Source: an uncultured Bacilli bacterium
Lineage (GTDB): Bacteria; Bacillota_I; Bacilli_A; RF39; UBA660
Length of the DNA: 64,000 bases
Direction of reading: 5' to 3'
NCBI GenBank assembly: GCA_934085595.1
Contig: CAKOHK010000001.1
Span: forward strand, 151,180 to 215,179
In this document: positions 18,030 through 25,321 of the stretch, in pieces
How the letters are laid out: each line of letters begins with the position of its first letter
How positions within the stretch are numbered: position 1 is the first letter of the stretch
Program-made: the position numbers and the translations under genes
Notes under the pieces: generated by a model
Database searches by the model: none
What the model was told of the DNA's origin: nothing
What the model saw: only the letters and a program-made list of their open reading frames with translations

Positions 18030-18069
18030 TTTATTATTTCCTTTCTTTCAAAAATTATTATAACACTTT

Positions 18070-18957
18070 TTAATGATGATGGTGTCCTAATTCTTTATGT
18101 TCTATATGACATTCTTTATCATCACATACTTCTCCATCATATTCTATTTCTACTGTAACATGTGATATTCCATGTTCTTTAAGTTCTTCTTTTATAAGTG
18201 ATTTTATATCTTTATTTTTATTTTTCTTATCTATCACTGCATGTAAAGATGCAAAACTATTAACTCCATCTATACTCCATATATGATAGTGATGTATATT
18301 CTTAACTCCATCTATAGAAAGTACATGTTCTTTTATCTCATCAAACTTTATACCTTTAGGAGCTTTAAGTAAGAATAAATCATTTATATTTTTCATATTA
18401 CCCGTGCATCCATAAAGTATAAATAATGCTACTAGTATAGACATTATACTATCTATTAAACTAATATTAGTAAACTTCATAAGTATTGAACCTATAAGCA
18501 CAACTATCCATCCAAGTACATCTTCAAGCATATGTAAGTTTACTGATTTTTGATTAAGACTATCTCCTTCTCTTGTAAAATATGCTGCTAGGAAGTTTAT
18601 AATAACTCCAAATATCGCAAACACTATCATACCATTATAATTTATAGTAACTGGATTTATTATTCTCTTAACACTTTCATAAATAACAAACACACTTCCA
18701 CATATAAGCATAACAGTAGTTATTAAAGCACCTAAGACTGAATATCTTATATATCCATAAGTATAATTATCATTTGCTTTCTTTTTACTTATTTTTTCTA
18801 ATATAAAGCTTATTAATATACTTATCGCATCTATCATATCATGAACAGCGTCACTTACAATAGCTATACTTCCTGTAAATATACCACCTACAAACTCAAA
18901 TATAGAAAATGTAATATTAAGTATAAATGCCACTAATATATTCTTTTCTGTTTTCAC
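18070..18957 (-). CDS. cation diffusion facilitator, zinc/cadmium efflux
   Basis: A 295-aa inner-membrane metal-proton antiporter with six predicted helices. Helix 2 carries the Asp/His site (IVSDAVHDMIDA, about residues 33-44) and helix 5 the HMLEDVLGWIVV motif, the two halves of the transport zinc site. The C-terminal cytoplasmic domain contains HHYHIWSIDG, and the protein ends in a His-rich tail (CDDKECHIEHKELGHHHH) likely to bind metal. It overlaps the ArsR-type regulator gene by four bases and is thus controlled by it. Zn, Cd or Co are all possible substrates. Confidence 0.93.
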   Translation of the reverse strand: MKTEKNILVAFILNITFSIFEFVGGIFTGSIAIVSDAVHDMIDAISILISFILEKISKKKANDNYTYGYIRYSVLGALITTVMLICGSVFVIYESVKRIINPVTINYNGMIVFAIFGVIINFLAAYFTREGDSLNQKSVNLHMLEDVLGWIVVLIGSILMKFTNISLIDSIMSILVALFILYGCTGNMKNINDLFLLKAPKGIKFDEIKEHVLSIDGVKNIHHYHIWSIDGVNSFASLHAVIDKKNKNKDIKSLIKEELKEHGISHVTVEIEYDGEVCDDKECHIEHKELGHHHH

Positions 18958-19328
18958 GCTTCTTCCTCCATCTTATGATATATATGTTCAAGTCCAACTT
19001 CAAATAATCTACTTACATGATCATCATCTAAACTATAATAAACTATTTTTCCATCTTTTCTCGACTTAACTACACCACTTTCTTTAAGTGTACTAAGTTG
19101 ATGTGAAACAGAAGACTTACTCATAGAAAGAACATTAGCTATATCACATACACACATTTCTTTATTATCAAGTGTATATAGTATTTTACATCTTGTATCA
19201 TCTCCAAGTAATTTATAAAAAGCACCTAATTTATTCATAATATCATTATTAGGCATCTTACTAATAACTTCATCTACATCATTTCTATTTATAACATCAC
19301 AGTCACAAATATACTCGTTTTTACTCAT
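18954..19328 (-). CDS. ArsR/SmtB-family metal-sensing repressor
   Basis: A 124-aa winged-helix repressor. The core LGAFYKLLGDDTRCKILYTL, metal-box-like KEMCVCDIANVL and recognition helix SMSKSSVSHQLSTLKESG (about residues 64-100) are typical. Cysteines in CVCD plus the N-terminal CDCD resemble CadC-type thiolate sites, while the C-terminal EHIYHK resembles the alpha-5 site of zinc sensors, so either Cd/Pb or Zn sensing is possible. It is the first gene of the operon with the efflux pump and has its own operator in the promoter at 19349-19378. Confidence 0.92.
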   Translation of the reverse strand: MSKNEYICDCDVINRNDVDEVISKMPNNDIMNKLGAFYKLLGDDTRCKILYTLDNKEMCVCDIANVLSMSKSSVSHQLSTLKESGVVKSRKDGKIVYYSLDDDHVSRLFEVGLEHIYHKMEEEA

Positions 19329-19348
19329 CCACTTCTCCTTTCATATAT

Positions 19349-19378
19349 ATTATAGTTGAATAGTTGTTCAACTGTCAA
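19349..19378 (-). promoter_or_regulatory. promoter with ArsR-type operator filling the -35/-10 spacer
   Basis: On the minus strand the -35 box TTGACA (19378-19373) and -10 box TATAAT (19354-19349) are perfect and 18 bp apart. The whole spacer is a dyad, read on the plus strand as GTTGAATAGTTGTTCAAC (19355-19372), with six-base perfect arms. A bound repressor dimer would cover the space between the two boxes, so direct autoregulation of the ArsR-CDF operon is very likely. Confidence 0.85.
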
Positions 19379-19394
19379 CACAAAATAAAAAGAA

Positions 19395-19934
19395 TTAATA
19401 AATAATTCTCTTTTCACTTATAACATAATCCATTAATATATCATTTTCATAACTAAACTTTATATCTGTGATAGTTTCATCATAACAAAGTCCTATTTTA
19501 ACTCCCTTAGTATTTTCTAAATATCTATCATAATATCCTTTACCATAACCACATCTATCTTTATATATACTAAAGCATACACCAGGTACTATAAATAAAT
19601 CTATATCATTTTTAAATGCTTCTTCACTACTAATAGGTTCTTTTATATTAAACTTCCCATTTATATATTTAGTATTTTCATCTATATAATACATCTTCAT
19701 AATCCCATCACTATAACTTTTAGGGACACATACTTTCTTATTTAATCTAATACTTTCTTTAATTATATTTTCTGTATTAACTTCTTCACTATTACTTAAA
19801 TATATACATATAACTTTACTATTCTTAAACTCTTCTATTTCAAATAATCTTTTTTCTATATTTTTATCTTTATCTTCTTTAAAATTAATACTCTTACGTA
19901 TCACTTTGTATTTATTTCTAAGTTCGTTTTTCAT
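19395..19934 (-). CDS. fau: 5-formyltetrahydrofolate cyclo-ligase
   Basis: A 179-aa enzyme that converts 5-formyl-THF to 5,10-methenyl-THF using ATP. Seen motifs: N-terminal KNELRNKYKVIRKSI (basic, family-typical), ICIYLSNSEEVNT, DLFIVPGVCFS (about 112-122) and the phosphate-binding signature RCGYGKGYYDRYL (about 126-138). Length is normal. It is 2 bp from the next upstream gene 19937-20548 on the same strand, so they are probably co-transcribed. Confidence 0.93.
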   Translation of the reverse strand: MKNELRNKYKVIRKSINFKEDKDKNIEKRLFEIEEFKNSKVICIYLSNSEEVNTENIIKESIRLNKKVCVPKSYSDGIMKMYYIDENTKYINGKFNIKEPISSEEAFKNDIDLFIVPGVCFSIYKDRCGYGKGYYDRYLENTKGVKIGLCYDETITDIKFSYENDILMDYVISEKRIIY

Positions 19935-19936
19935 AA

Positions 19937-20548
19937 TTATAATTTAGATATCACAAGCAAAACAACTTCAATAATAGTAACTGCTACTCCAAGAGATATA
20001 AATAGTGATCCTTTATTTATAAATCCATAAGAATTACCTTTAGGTGTAAGTGTTAATGTAGTTTCTTCTTTCTTTTCCATACTTCTTTCTTTATCAAGCA
20101 TTATTTGTCTTAATGCTTCTTCTTTTAAATATTTAAGTTCAGCAAGTTCTGGATTTTCTAAAGTAACCTTTTCTGGTTTTGGATATTTCTTTCTCTTTTC
20201 TTCTCTTATATTATCCATTCTAATATTTAAACTCTTAAAGAAATTATGAATATTATCTACTTTATTACTAGGATAACTTCCCATTTCACTTCCCATATCC
20301 TGTACATATCCAAGATTAGTTTTACTACTTCTAACAATAGTTCCATTTTTTCTCTCTTCCCCTATTATTCCAAGATATCTTTTATCACTTTCCATAACTT
20401 CTTTAACTCTACCTTTTAAAGCATTTAAAAGCCCATCAGACACACTATATAAAGTAGTAAACTCTGCTTCATTACTAACACTTATATTTTCATCTGACAT
20501 AAAACCATCAACATCATTTAATATTTTTAAAGATTCATTATTTATCAT
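19937..20548 (-). CDS. hypothetical tail-anchored membrane protein
   Basis: A 203-aa protein I do not recognise. The N-terminal 100 residues are soluble and serine/asparagine-rich. Residues about 110-160 are strongly charged and helical (MDNIREEKRKKYPKPEKV, ELKYLKEEALRQIM), probably a coiled coil. One hydrophobic helix closes the protein (LFISLGVAVTIIEVVLLVI). With no signal peptide, a tail-anchored arrangement with the bulk in the cytoplasm is likely. It sits between a DUF1292-like gene and fau. Confidence 0.65.
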   Translation of the reverse strand: MINNESLKILNDVDGFMSDENISVSNEAEFTTLYSVSDGLLNALKGRVKEVMESDKRYLGIIGEERKNGTIVRSSKTNLGYVQDMGSEMGSYPSNKVDNIHNFFKSLNIRMDNIREEKRKKYPKPEKVTLENPELAELKYLKEEALRQIMLDKERSMEKKEETTLTLTPKGNSYGFINKGSLFISLGVAVTIIEVVLLVISKL

Positions 20549-20549
20549 A

Positions 20550-20789
20550 TTATTTCACTAAAGACTCTATAAATTTATTAATCGCAAGTCTATGCCCTTC
20601 ATCATCTACTTTAACAAGTTTATCATTTCCACTCTCATCTTTAATTATCTTAGATGCAACAAGTAAACTAGTATTATCAGTATTCTTAATACTATATAAT
20701 AAATATCTTACCCCAGATATACTAATAACAGTAATCTTAGTAGCTTCTTTTAAAACCCCTTTATCATTTACTTTAAAAGTATCATCCAT
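20550..20789 (-). CDS. DUF1292-like small protein
   Basis: A 79-aa protein. The pattern ITVISISGVRYLLYSI...SLLVASKIIKDESGNDKLVKVDDEGHRLAINKF matches the layout of DUF1292 proteins: a strand, a G-x-R/K-Y-x-L-Y strand, a variable loop, a strand, D-E-G-x-x-x-L-V, and a final helix. The family is widespread in Firmicutes and uncharacterised. Its promoter (TTTACA, 17 bp, TATAAT on the minus strand at about 20816-20844) is divergent from that of tex. Confidence 0.6.
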   Translation of the reverse strand: MDDTFKVNDKGVLKEATKITVISISGVRYLLYSIKNTDNTSLLVASKIIKDESGNDKLVKVDDEGHRLAINKFIESLVK

Positions 20790-20834
20790 ATTCTTCCTAC
20801 TTTCCTATTTAAATTATAATACAAAATTATTTTA

Positions 20835-20863
20835 TTGTAAATATATTTTAAAATTGATAAAAT
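20835..20863 (+). promoter_or_regulatory. tex promoter
   Basis: TTGTAA (20835-20840) and TAAAAT (20858-20863) are separated by 17 bp. The ATG at 20884 follows after a GGAG ribosome site, giving a short leader. Confidence 0.6.
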
Positions 20864-20883
20864 AATTAAGTTAGGAGTTATAT

Positions 20884-23025
20884 ATGAATAAAGAAATAAT
20901 AAATGAATTAGTACAAGAATTAAACATTAAGAGTGTCCAAATAGAGAGTGTTCTTAAATTATTAAGTGAAAATAACACTGTTCCATTTATAGCTAGATAT
21001 AGAAAGGAAGCTACCGGCAACCTTAATGAGGAAGAAATTAGAAGAATTAATGAACTTTATACTTATGAGTGTAATTTACTTAAGAGAAAAGAAGATGTTA
21101 TTAGGTTAATAGATGAAAAAGGTCTTTTAACTGATGAGTTAAAGAATAATATAATGAGTGCTAAGAAATTAGTTGAGGTTGAGGATATTTATTTACCTTT
21201 CAAAGAGAAAAAGAAAACTAAAGCAACTGAAGCTATTAAAAATGGTCTTGAACCTCTTGCTAAAATAATTATGTCACAGCCTGCTACATTTAATGATGAT
21301 ATTATAAATAAATATTTAAATGAAAATGTTAAGACTAAGGAAGATGCTATCACTGGCAGTAAATATATAATCGCAGAATGGATAAGCGATAATGCTTACT
21401 ATAGAAAATATATAAGAAGTTATATATGGAAAAACGGTAATCTTACTAGTACTTTAAAACCTAAAAGTAATGATGAAAATAAAACATATGAAATATATTA
21501 TAATTTTACTGAACCAGTAAAATATATTAAATCACATAGAGTTCTTGCTATTAACAGAGGTGAAAATGAAAAAATACTTACTGTTAAAATAGATATTAAT
21601 GATGAAGATATAATTAAATATTTAGAATCAAGAATAATTAAAAAAGACTCTATAGTAAATGAATATATTAAAGATGCTATTAAAGATAGTTATAAAAGAT
21701 TAATATTCCCTTCTATCGAAAGAGAAATAAGAAGTGAACTTACTCTTAGAAGTGAAGATGTTGCTACTAAAGTATTTCAAGATAACTTAGAGCATTTACT
21801 TCTAGTGCCACCTATGAAAGATAAAGTAGTACTTGGCTTTGACCCAGCATTTAGAACTGGATGTAAACTTGCTATTATTGACCCAACAAGTAAAATATTA
21901 GGTATATTTAAAATATATCCTCACGAACCACAAAATGAATGGGAAAAATCTAAAGAAGTATTAAAAACACTTATTAAAAAATATAATGTAGACATAATTG
22001 CTATCGGAAATGGAACTGCATCAAGAGAAAGTGAAAAGCTTGTAAGCGAAACATTAAAAAAAATGAATACCGCTTGTAAATACGCTATTGTAAGTGAAGC
22101 AGGAGCTAGCGTATACTCAGCATCAAAATTAGCAATTAGTGAGTTTCCAGATTTACACGTAGAAGAAAGAAGCGCTATATCTATCGGAAGGCGTCTTCAA
22201 GACCCACTAAATGAATTAGTTAAAATCGATCCTAAAAGTATCGGTGTCGGTCAATATCAGCATGATATAACTCCTAAAAAACTAAGTGAATCTTTAGATT
22301 TCACAGTAATAAAATGTGTAAATAACGTCGGAGTAAATATAAATACCGCTTCCCCTTCTATACTAAAATATATCTCAGGCCTAACAAAACCAGCTATAGA
22401 TAAAATAATTAAATATAGAGAAACAAATGGTAAAATAAAATCAAGAAAAGAAATAAAAGATAAAAAAATACTAAATGATAAAATATATGAACAATCAATA
22501 GGTTTCATGAGAGTAATTGATGGAACTAACCCACTTGATATAACAAATATACATACAGAAAGTTATGATATTGTTACTAAACTTCTAGAAAGTATAAACT
22601 CTTCTGTAAATGATCTTGGTACAAAAGAACTTATAGATAAATTAAATAATATTAATATAGAAGAAAAATGTAAAGAATTAAATACTGATATTTATACTCT
22701 TGAAGATATTATTAAATCTCTTGAAATGCCTAATAGAGATTATAGAGATAACTATGATATGCCTCTTTTAAAAAGTGATATATTAACTATAGATAATTTA
22801 AAAGTTGGTATGGAACTTGAAGGAACAGTAAGAAATGTAGTAGACTTCGGAGCATTTATTGATATAGGTCTTCATGATGACGCACTTGTTCATATATCAA
22901 AAATAACTAAAAAGTTTATTAAGCATCCAAGCGAAGTATTAAGTGTTGGTGATATAGTTAAATGTTATATATTAAATATTGATAAAGATAAAAACAAAGT
23001 ATCTCTTACTCTAATAAAAGAATAA
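20884..23025 (+). CDS. tex: Tex-family RNA-binding transcription accessory protein
   Basis: A 713-aa protein of the Tex/YhgF family, related to eukaryotic Spt6. Order of domains: N-terminal helix-turn-helix region with NTVPFIARYRKEATGNLNEE (about 30-50); a YqgF-like RNase H-fold domain with VLGFDPAFRTGCKLAIID (about 318-335) and IAIGNGTASRESE; a helix-hairpin-helix pair around NVGVNINTASPSILKYISGL (about 480-500); and a C-terminal S1 domain (GMELEGTVRNVVDFGAFIDIGLHDD, about 640-665). It is thought to act on RNA polymerase and RNA. Length is normal for the family. Confidence 0.97.
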   Translation: MNKEIINELVQELNIKSVQIESVLKLLSENNTVPFIARYRKEATGNLNEEEIRRINELYTYECNLLKRKEDVIRLIDEKGLLTDELKNNIMSAKKLVEVEDIYLPFKEKKKTKATEAIKNGLEPLAKIIMSQPATFNDDIINKYLNENVKTKEDAITGSKYIIAEWISDNAYYRKYIRSYIWKNGNLTSTLKPKSNDENKTYEIYYNFTEPVKYIKSHRVLAINRGENEKILTVKIDINDEDIIKYLESRIIKKDSIVNEYIKDAIKDSYKRLIFPSIEREIRSELTLRSEDVATKVFQDNLEHLLLVPPMKDKVVLGFDPAFRTGCKLAIIDPTSKILGIFKIYPHEPQNEWEKSKEVLKTLIKKYNVDIIAIGNGTASRESEKLVSETLKKMNTACKYAIVSEAGASVYSASKLAISEFPDLHVEERSAISIGRRLQDPLNELVKIDPKSIGVGQYQHDITPKKLSESLDFTVIKCVNNVGVNINTASPSILKYISGLTKPAIDKIIKYRETNGKIKSRKEIKDKKILNDKIYEQSIGFMRVIDGTNPLDITNIHTESYDIVTKLLESINSSVNDLGTKELIDKLNNINIEEKCKELNTDIYTLEDIIKSLEMPNRDYRDNYDMPLLKSDILTIDNLKVGMELEGTVRNVVDFGAFIDIGLHDDALVHISKITKKFIKHPSEVLSVGDIVKCYILNIDKDKNKVSLTLIKE

Positions 23026-23055
23026 TTGACATATATGTATCACTTTTGATACAAT
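23026..23055 (+). promoter_or_regulatory. autoregulated promoter of the XRE gene with operator TATCACTTTTGATA
   Basis: TTGACA (23026-23031) and TACAAT (23050-23055) are 18 bp apart. The palindrome GTATCA-CTTT-TGATAC (23037-23052) fills the spacer and runs into the -10 box. A 14-base core differing at one position is found in the promoter of the Y-family polymerase at 25284-25297. The ATG at 23064 lies about 9 bp beyond the -10 box, so the mRNA may be leaderless. Confidence 0.7.
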
Positions 23056-23063
23056 ATAAAACC

Positions 23064-23324
23064 ATGAAAGAAGAAAATATAAATTATATTAAACCTAAAA
23101 GAACTATTAATGAACTTGAAAAAGATTTTTTAAGAGAATTCAAAATATTTAGAAGAGAAAACAACCTAACTCAAAAACTAATGGCTGAATATACTCTACT
23201 TACAAGAGAAAAAATAGCCAGAATTGAAACAGGAGCACACTCTCCTACTTTAAGGACATTACTTACTATTTTAGGTCCTTTAGGTTATACACTTAAAATC
23301 GAAAAAATAAAAAGAAAGCACTAA
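23064..23324 (+). CDS. XRE-family helix-turn-helix regulator
   Basis: An 86-aa DNA-binding protein. EFKIFRRENNLTQKLMAEYTLLTREKIARIETGAHSPTLRTLLTIL (about residues 25-70) is a standard Cro/C1-type helix-turn-helix, with recognition helix LLTREKIARIETG. The C-terminal GPLGYTLKIEKIKRKH is a short beta strand plus a basic tail. An earlier TTG at 23046 overlaps the -10 box and is rejected. No toxin-like partner is adjacent. The palindrome between its own promoter boxes suggests autorepression, and the near-identical site at the Y-family polymerase promoter suggests shared control. Confidence 0.85.
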   Translation: MKEENINYIKPKRTINELEKDFLREFKIFRRENNLTQKLMAEYTLLTREKIARIETGAHSPTLRTLLTILGPLGYTLKIEKIKRKH

Positions 23325-23330
23325 AACATT

Positions 23331-23352
23331 GAGCCTACAATAAGGCTCTTTA
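23331..23352 (+). terminator. terminator after the XRE gene
   Basis: GAGCCT-ACAATA-AGGCTC hairpin (23331-23348) followed by TTTAT, placed just after the stop codon. The T tract is short, but a second hairpin lies 20 bp downstream. Confidence 0.6.
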
Positions 23353-23365
23353 TCTTGTACAATTA

Positions 23366-23403
23366 AAAATATACTTACTTCAAATTATAAGTATATTTTT
23401 TTA
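23366..23403. terminator. probable bidirectional terminator
   Basis: AATATACTTA and TAAGTATATT form a stem of about ten A-T-rich pairs with T runs on both strands. It can end both the plus-strand XRE transcript and the minus-strand ParA/pilin operon; the 47-aa frame at 23375 ends inside it. Confidence 0.6.
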
Positions 23404-23518
23404 TTTTATTCACTCTATTCTTTTTAATCTTATATAATATAACCCTAGTTATAACAAGTACTATACTAAGTATTAAAGCACATATAAATAATGTACATAA
23501 CCAAATATCTTTTTCCAT
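23375..23518 (-). CDS. 47-aa single-helix membrane microprotein
   Basis: A short frame from ATG 23518 to TAA 23375. Residues 5-29 form a clean hydrophobic helix (IWLCTLFICALILSIVLVI), followed by a basic tail (KIKKNRVNKIKKY), which predicts a single-pass protein with the tail inside. It starts 4 bp after the ParA-like stop and has GGAG about seven bases upstream of the ATG, so it looks like the last gene of the pilin/ParA operon. No homology is recognisable at this length. Confidence 0.5.
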   Translation of the reverse strand: MEKDIWLCTLFICALILSIVLVITRVILYKIKKNRVNKIKKYTYNLK

Positions 23519-23522
23519 ATAT

Positions 23523-24266
23523 CTACTCCATATCATTTATTATAAGATTACATTTATTAAGAAGACTATAATATTGTACATCATTATTCTTATATAATAT
23601 AGGTATCTTGTTATTAAATAAATACCCAGTTATATTTTTAAAAAATCCTTCTCTTAAAATAGTATAATCTATATTAGCCCCTATTATTTCTATCATTTCT
23701 TCATAACTAAAATATTGATCTTTAAAATCAAATGCACTATTATAAAGTACTTTATATTTATAAATTCCTATATCATTAAACATAGTTATAACATTTTTCA
23801 TATTCTTAATATTTACTATATCATTAGTAAGAATAAGTAGTACTTCATCACATAAATTAAATATATTTTCATTAAAATCATTATAAGAACTATTAGTATC
23901 TATAACTATAAAATCATATATATTTTTAGCATCTTCTATAATTTTATCCATATATTTTTCTTTAATTAAACTTGCTTCTAATTGTATTTTAGTAGAACAT
24001 AATATATCAAGTCCTTCATTATAATTATATACATAATCAAGTATACTTTCATATTTATTATTCTTTATATCATTTGATAATGTATATATATTCTTTTTTA
24101 TTTCTTCATTTACAAATAAAGATAATCCTCCATCATATAAATCTGCATCTATAAGTAATGTTCTTTTTCCCATAAGATAACTACTACCCGCTATATTAGC
24201 AGATATTATTGATTTTCCTACTCCACCCTTAGGTGAGTACACACATAACACTTTACCCTTTTTCAT
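23523..24266 (-). CDS. ParA/MinD-family ATPase (CpaE-like)
   Basis: A 247-aa deviant Walker A ATPase: VYSPKGGVGKSIISANIA (about residues 9-26), LLIDADLYDGGLSLFV (about 37-52) and YDFIVIDTNSSYNDF (about 117-131) are the P-loop and the two switch motifs. It lacks a paired ParB gene and instead lies next to a type IV pilin-like gene, so a role in placing or regulating a pilus/secretion apparatus is more likely than plasmid partition (inference). It starts 10 bp after the pilin stop. Confidence 0.85.
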   Translation of the reverse strand: MKKGKVLCVYSPKGGVGKSIISANIAGSSYLMGKRTLLIDADLYDGGLSLFVNEEIKKNIYTLSNDIKNNKYESILDYVYNYNEGLDILCSTKIQLEASLIKEKYMDKIIEDAKNIYDFIVIDTNSSYNDFNENIFNLCDEVLLILTNDIVNIKNMKNVITMFNDIGIYKYKVLYNSAFDFKDQYFSYEEMIEIIGANIDYTILREGFFKNITGYLFNNKIPILYKNNDVQYYSLLNKCNLIINDME

Positions 24267-24275
24267 AATACTTCC

Positions 24276-24716
24276 TTATTTAAAACATTCACTATAAATA
24301 CTATTTGATGAAACATTTTTATCTGTATAATATTCACTACCACATGCTAAATATACATTTGCTCCAGTACTATCAAATGTTATAACTCCTTTGCAATCGG
24401 TTTTACTATATTTAACACTTTCTATATAAGGTTCACTTCCACTAGTAAGTTCACTTAAGCACACAAACTTACTACTATTATAAGTAGAAGGACATGTATA
24501 AAGTTTTCCAGTTTCAGGATCATATAAAGGATCCGTGCAGTGTTCATTAACATATATATTTGCTGCATCTTTAACATTATTTTCTACTATTTCCATACTT
24601 TTATTAAGAGAGTTTTTATAACTATCAACAACATTTGGAACAACCATAATAGCAAGCACACCAATAATTGCAATAACAGCAAGTAATTCTATTAAAGTAA
24701 ATCCACTCTTTTTCAT
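24276..24716 (-). CDS. type IV pilin-like protein (ComGC/GspG type)
   Basis: A 146-aa prepilin. KKSG|FTLIELLAVIAIIGVLAIMVVPNVV is a textbook class III signal: short basic leader, cleavage after Gly5, Phe at position +1, Glu at +5 and a hydrophobic stalk. The globular part contains five cysteines (in EHC, YTC, FVCL, TDC, LAC) which may form disulfides outside the cell. No prepilin peptidase, ATPase or platform protein is visible here, so the rest of the machine must be elsewhere. Confidence 0.9.
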   Translation of the reverse strand: MKKSGFTLIELLAVIAIIGVLAIMVVPNVVDSYKNSLNKSMEIVENNVKDAANIYVNEHCTDPLYDPETGKLYTCPSTYNSSKFVCLSELTSGSEPYIESVKYSKTDCKGVITFDSTGANVYLACGSEYYTDKNVSSNSIYSECFK

Positions 24717-24724
24717 ATATTCTC

Positions 24725-24931
24725 CTATCTAAGTTTAATAACAACAATTATAAACACAATAATTATCATAAATATAAGCGTTAGTAATATATAATCAGTT
24801 ATCTTCATCATTCTTTTCTTTTTAACTACACTCTCTTCTTCAGATATTTGTGTTTTAGTTACAATTGGATCCATTTTAATTGTATTCATTAATTCTTCAT
24901 TATTTATATCATCATCTATATTTTTACTCAT
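24725..24931 (-). CDS. small single-pass membrane protein of the pilin operon
   Basis: A 68-aa protein. Its soluble N-terminus is acidic (KNIDDDINNEELMNTI), followed by a basic patch (VVKKKRMMK) and a C-terminal hydrophobic helix (LTLIFMIIIVFIIVVI). An upstream in-frame start at 24973 is possible, but the ATG at 24931 has AAGGAAG at proper distance and gives a sensible topology. It is the first gene of the unit with the pilin and ParA-like genes. Function unknown. Confidence 0.65.
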   Translation of the reverse strand: MSKNIDDDINNEELMNTIKMDPIVTKTQISEEESVVKKKRMMKITDYILLTLIFMIIIVFIIVVIKLR

Positions 24932-25006
24932 AATCAACTTCCTTACTATATATAATAATATCAAAATCACCACATTAATTCAAGGGCATATTTGTTAAAA
25001 AAAGTA

Positions 25007-25030
25007 CAAAAAAAGCATCCGAAGATGCTT
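25007..25030 (-). terminator. terminator of tRNA-Arg
   Basis: On the minus strand AAGCATC-TTCG-GATGCTT, a seven-pair stem capped by a stable UUCG tetraloop, is followed by T7. It lies 12 bp after the tRNA 3' end. Confidence 0.9.
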
Positions 25031-25041
25031 ATTTACTAAAG

Positions 25042-25118
<77 letters not shown>

Positions 25119-25272
25119 ATTTCTTTCAAGTACTAGTTAAGTATACAATAGAAATTATACTTTTTCAAGTACTTTTTACAAGATTTTTCAAAAAAATATA
25201 CTTTTTTTATACGGTTTAACATAACTTTAAAAAAAATATTAAATAAAATTAATAAAACTTTCAAAAAACATA

Positions 25273-25301
25273 TTGACTAGTATTATCAATTTTGATATTA
25301 T
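25273..25301 (+). promoter_or_regulatory. promoter of the Y-family polymerase with operator TATCAATTTTGATA
   Basis: TTGACT (25273-25278) and TATTAT (25296-25301) are 17 bp apart. The palindrome TATCAA-TT-TTGATA at 25284-25297 fills the spacer and overlaps the -10 box. It matches the site in the XRE promoter at 13 of 14 bases. No Bacillus-type LexA box (GAACnnnnGTTC) is visible. Confidence 0.7.
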
Positions 25302-25321
25302 ATCTACGAAAGTGTGTTTGT

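Noticed and set aside
23046..23063. TTG start extending the XRE protein by six residues
   Set aside because: It overlaps the -10 box of a consensus promoter; the ATG at 23064 is used instead.
23064..23324. Toxin-antitoxin pair with the XRE protein as antitoxin
   Set aside because: No small toxin-like gene is adjacent; the gene is followed by terminators and preceded by tex.
25273..25321. LexA-type SOS box at the Y-family polymerase
   Set aside because: No GAAC-N4-GTTC sequence is present; the palindrome found is of a different type and matches the XRE promoter.
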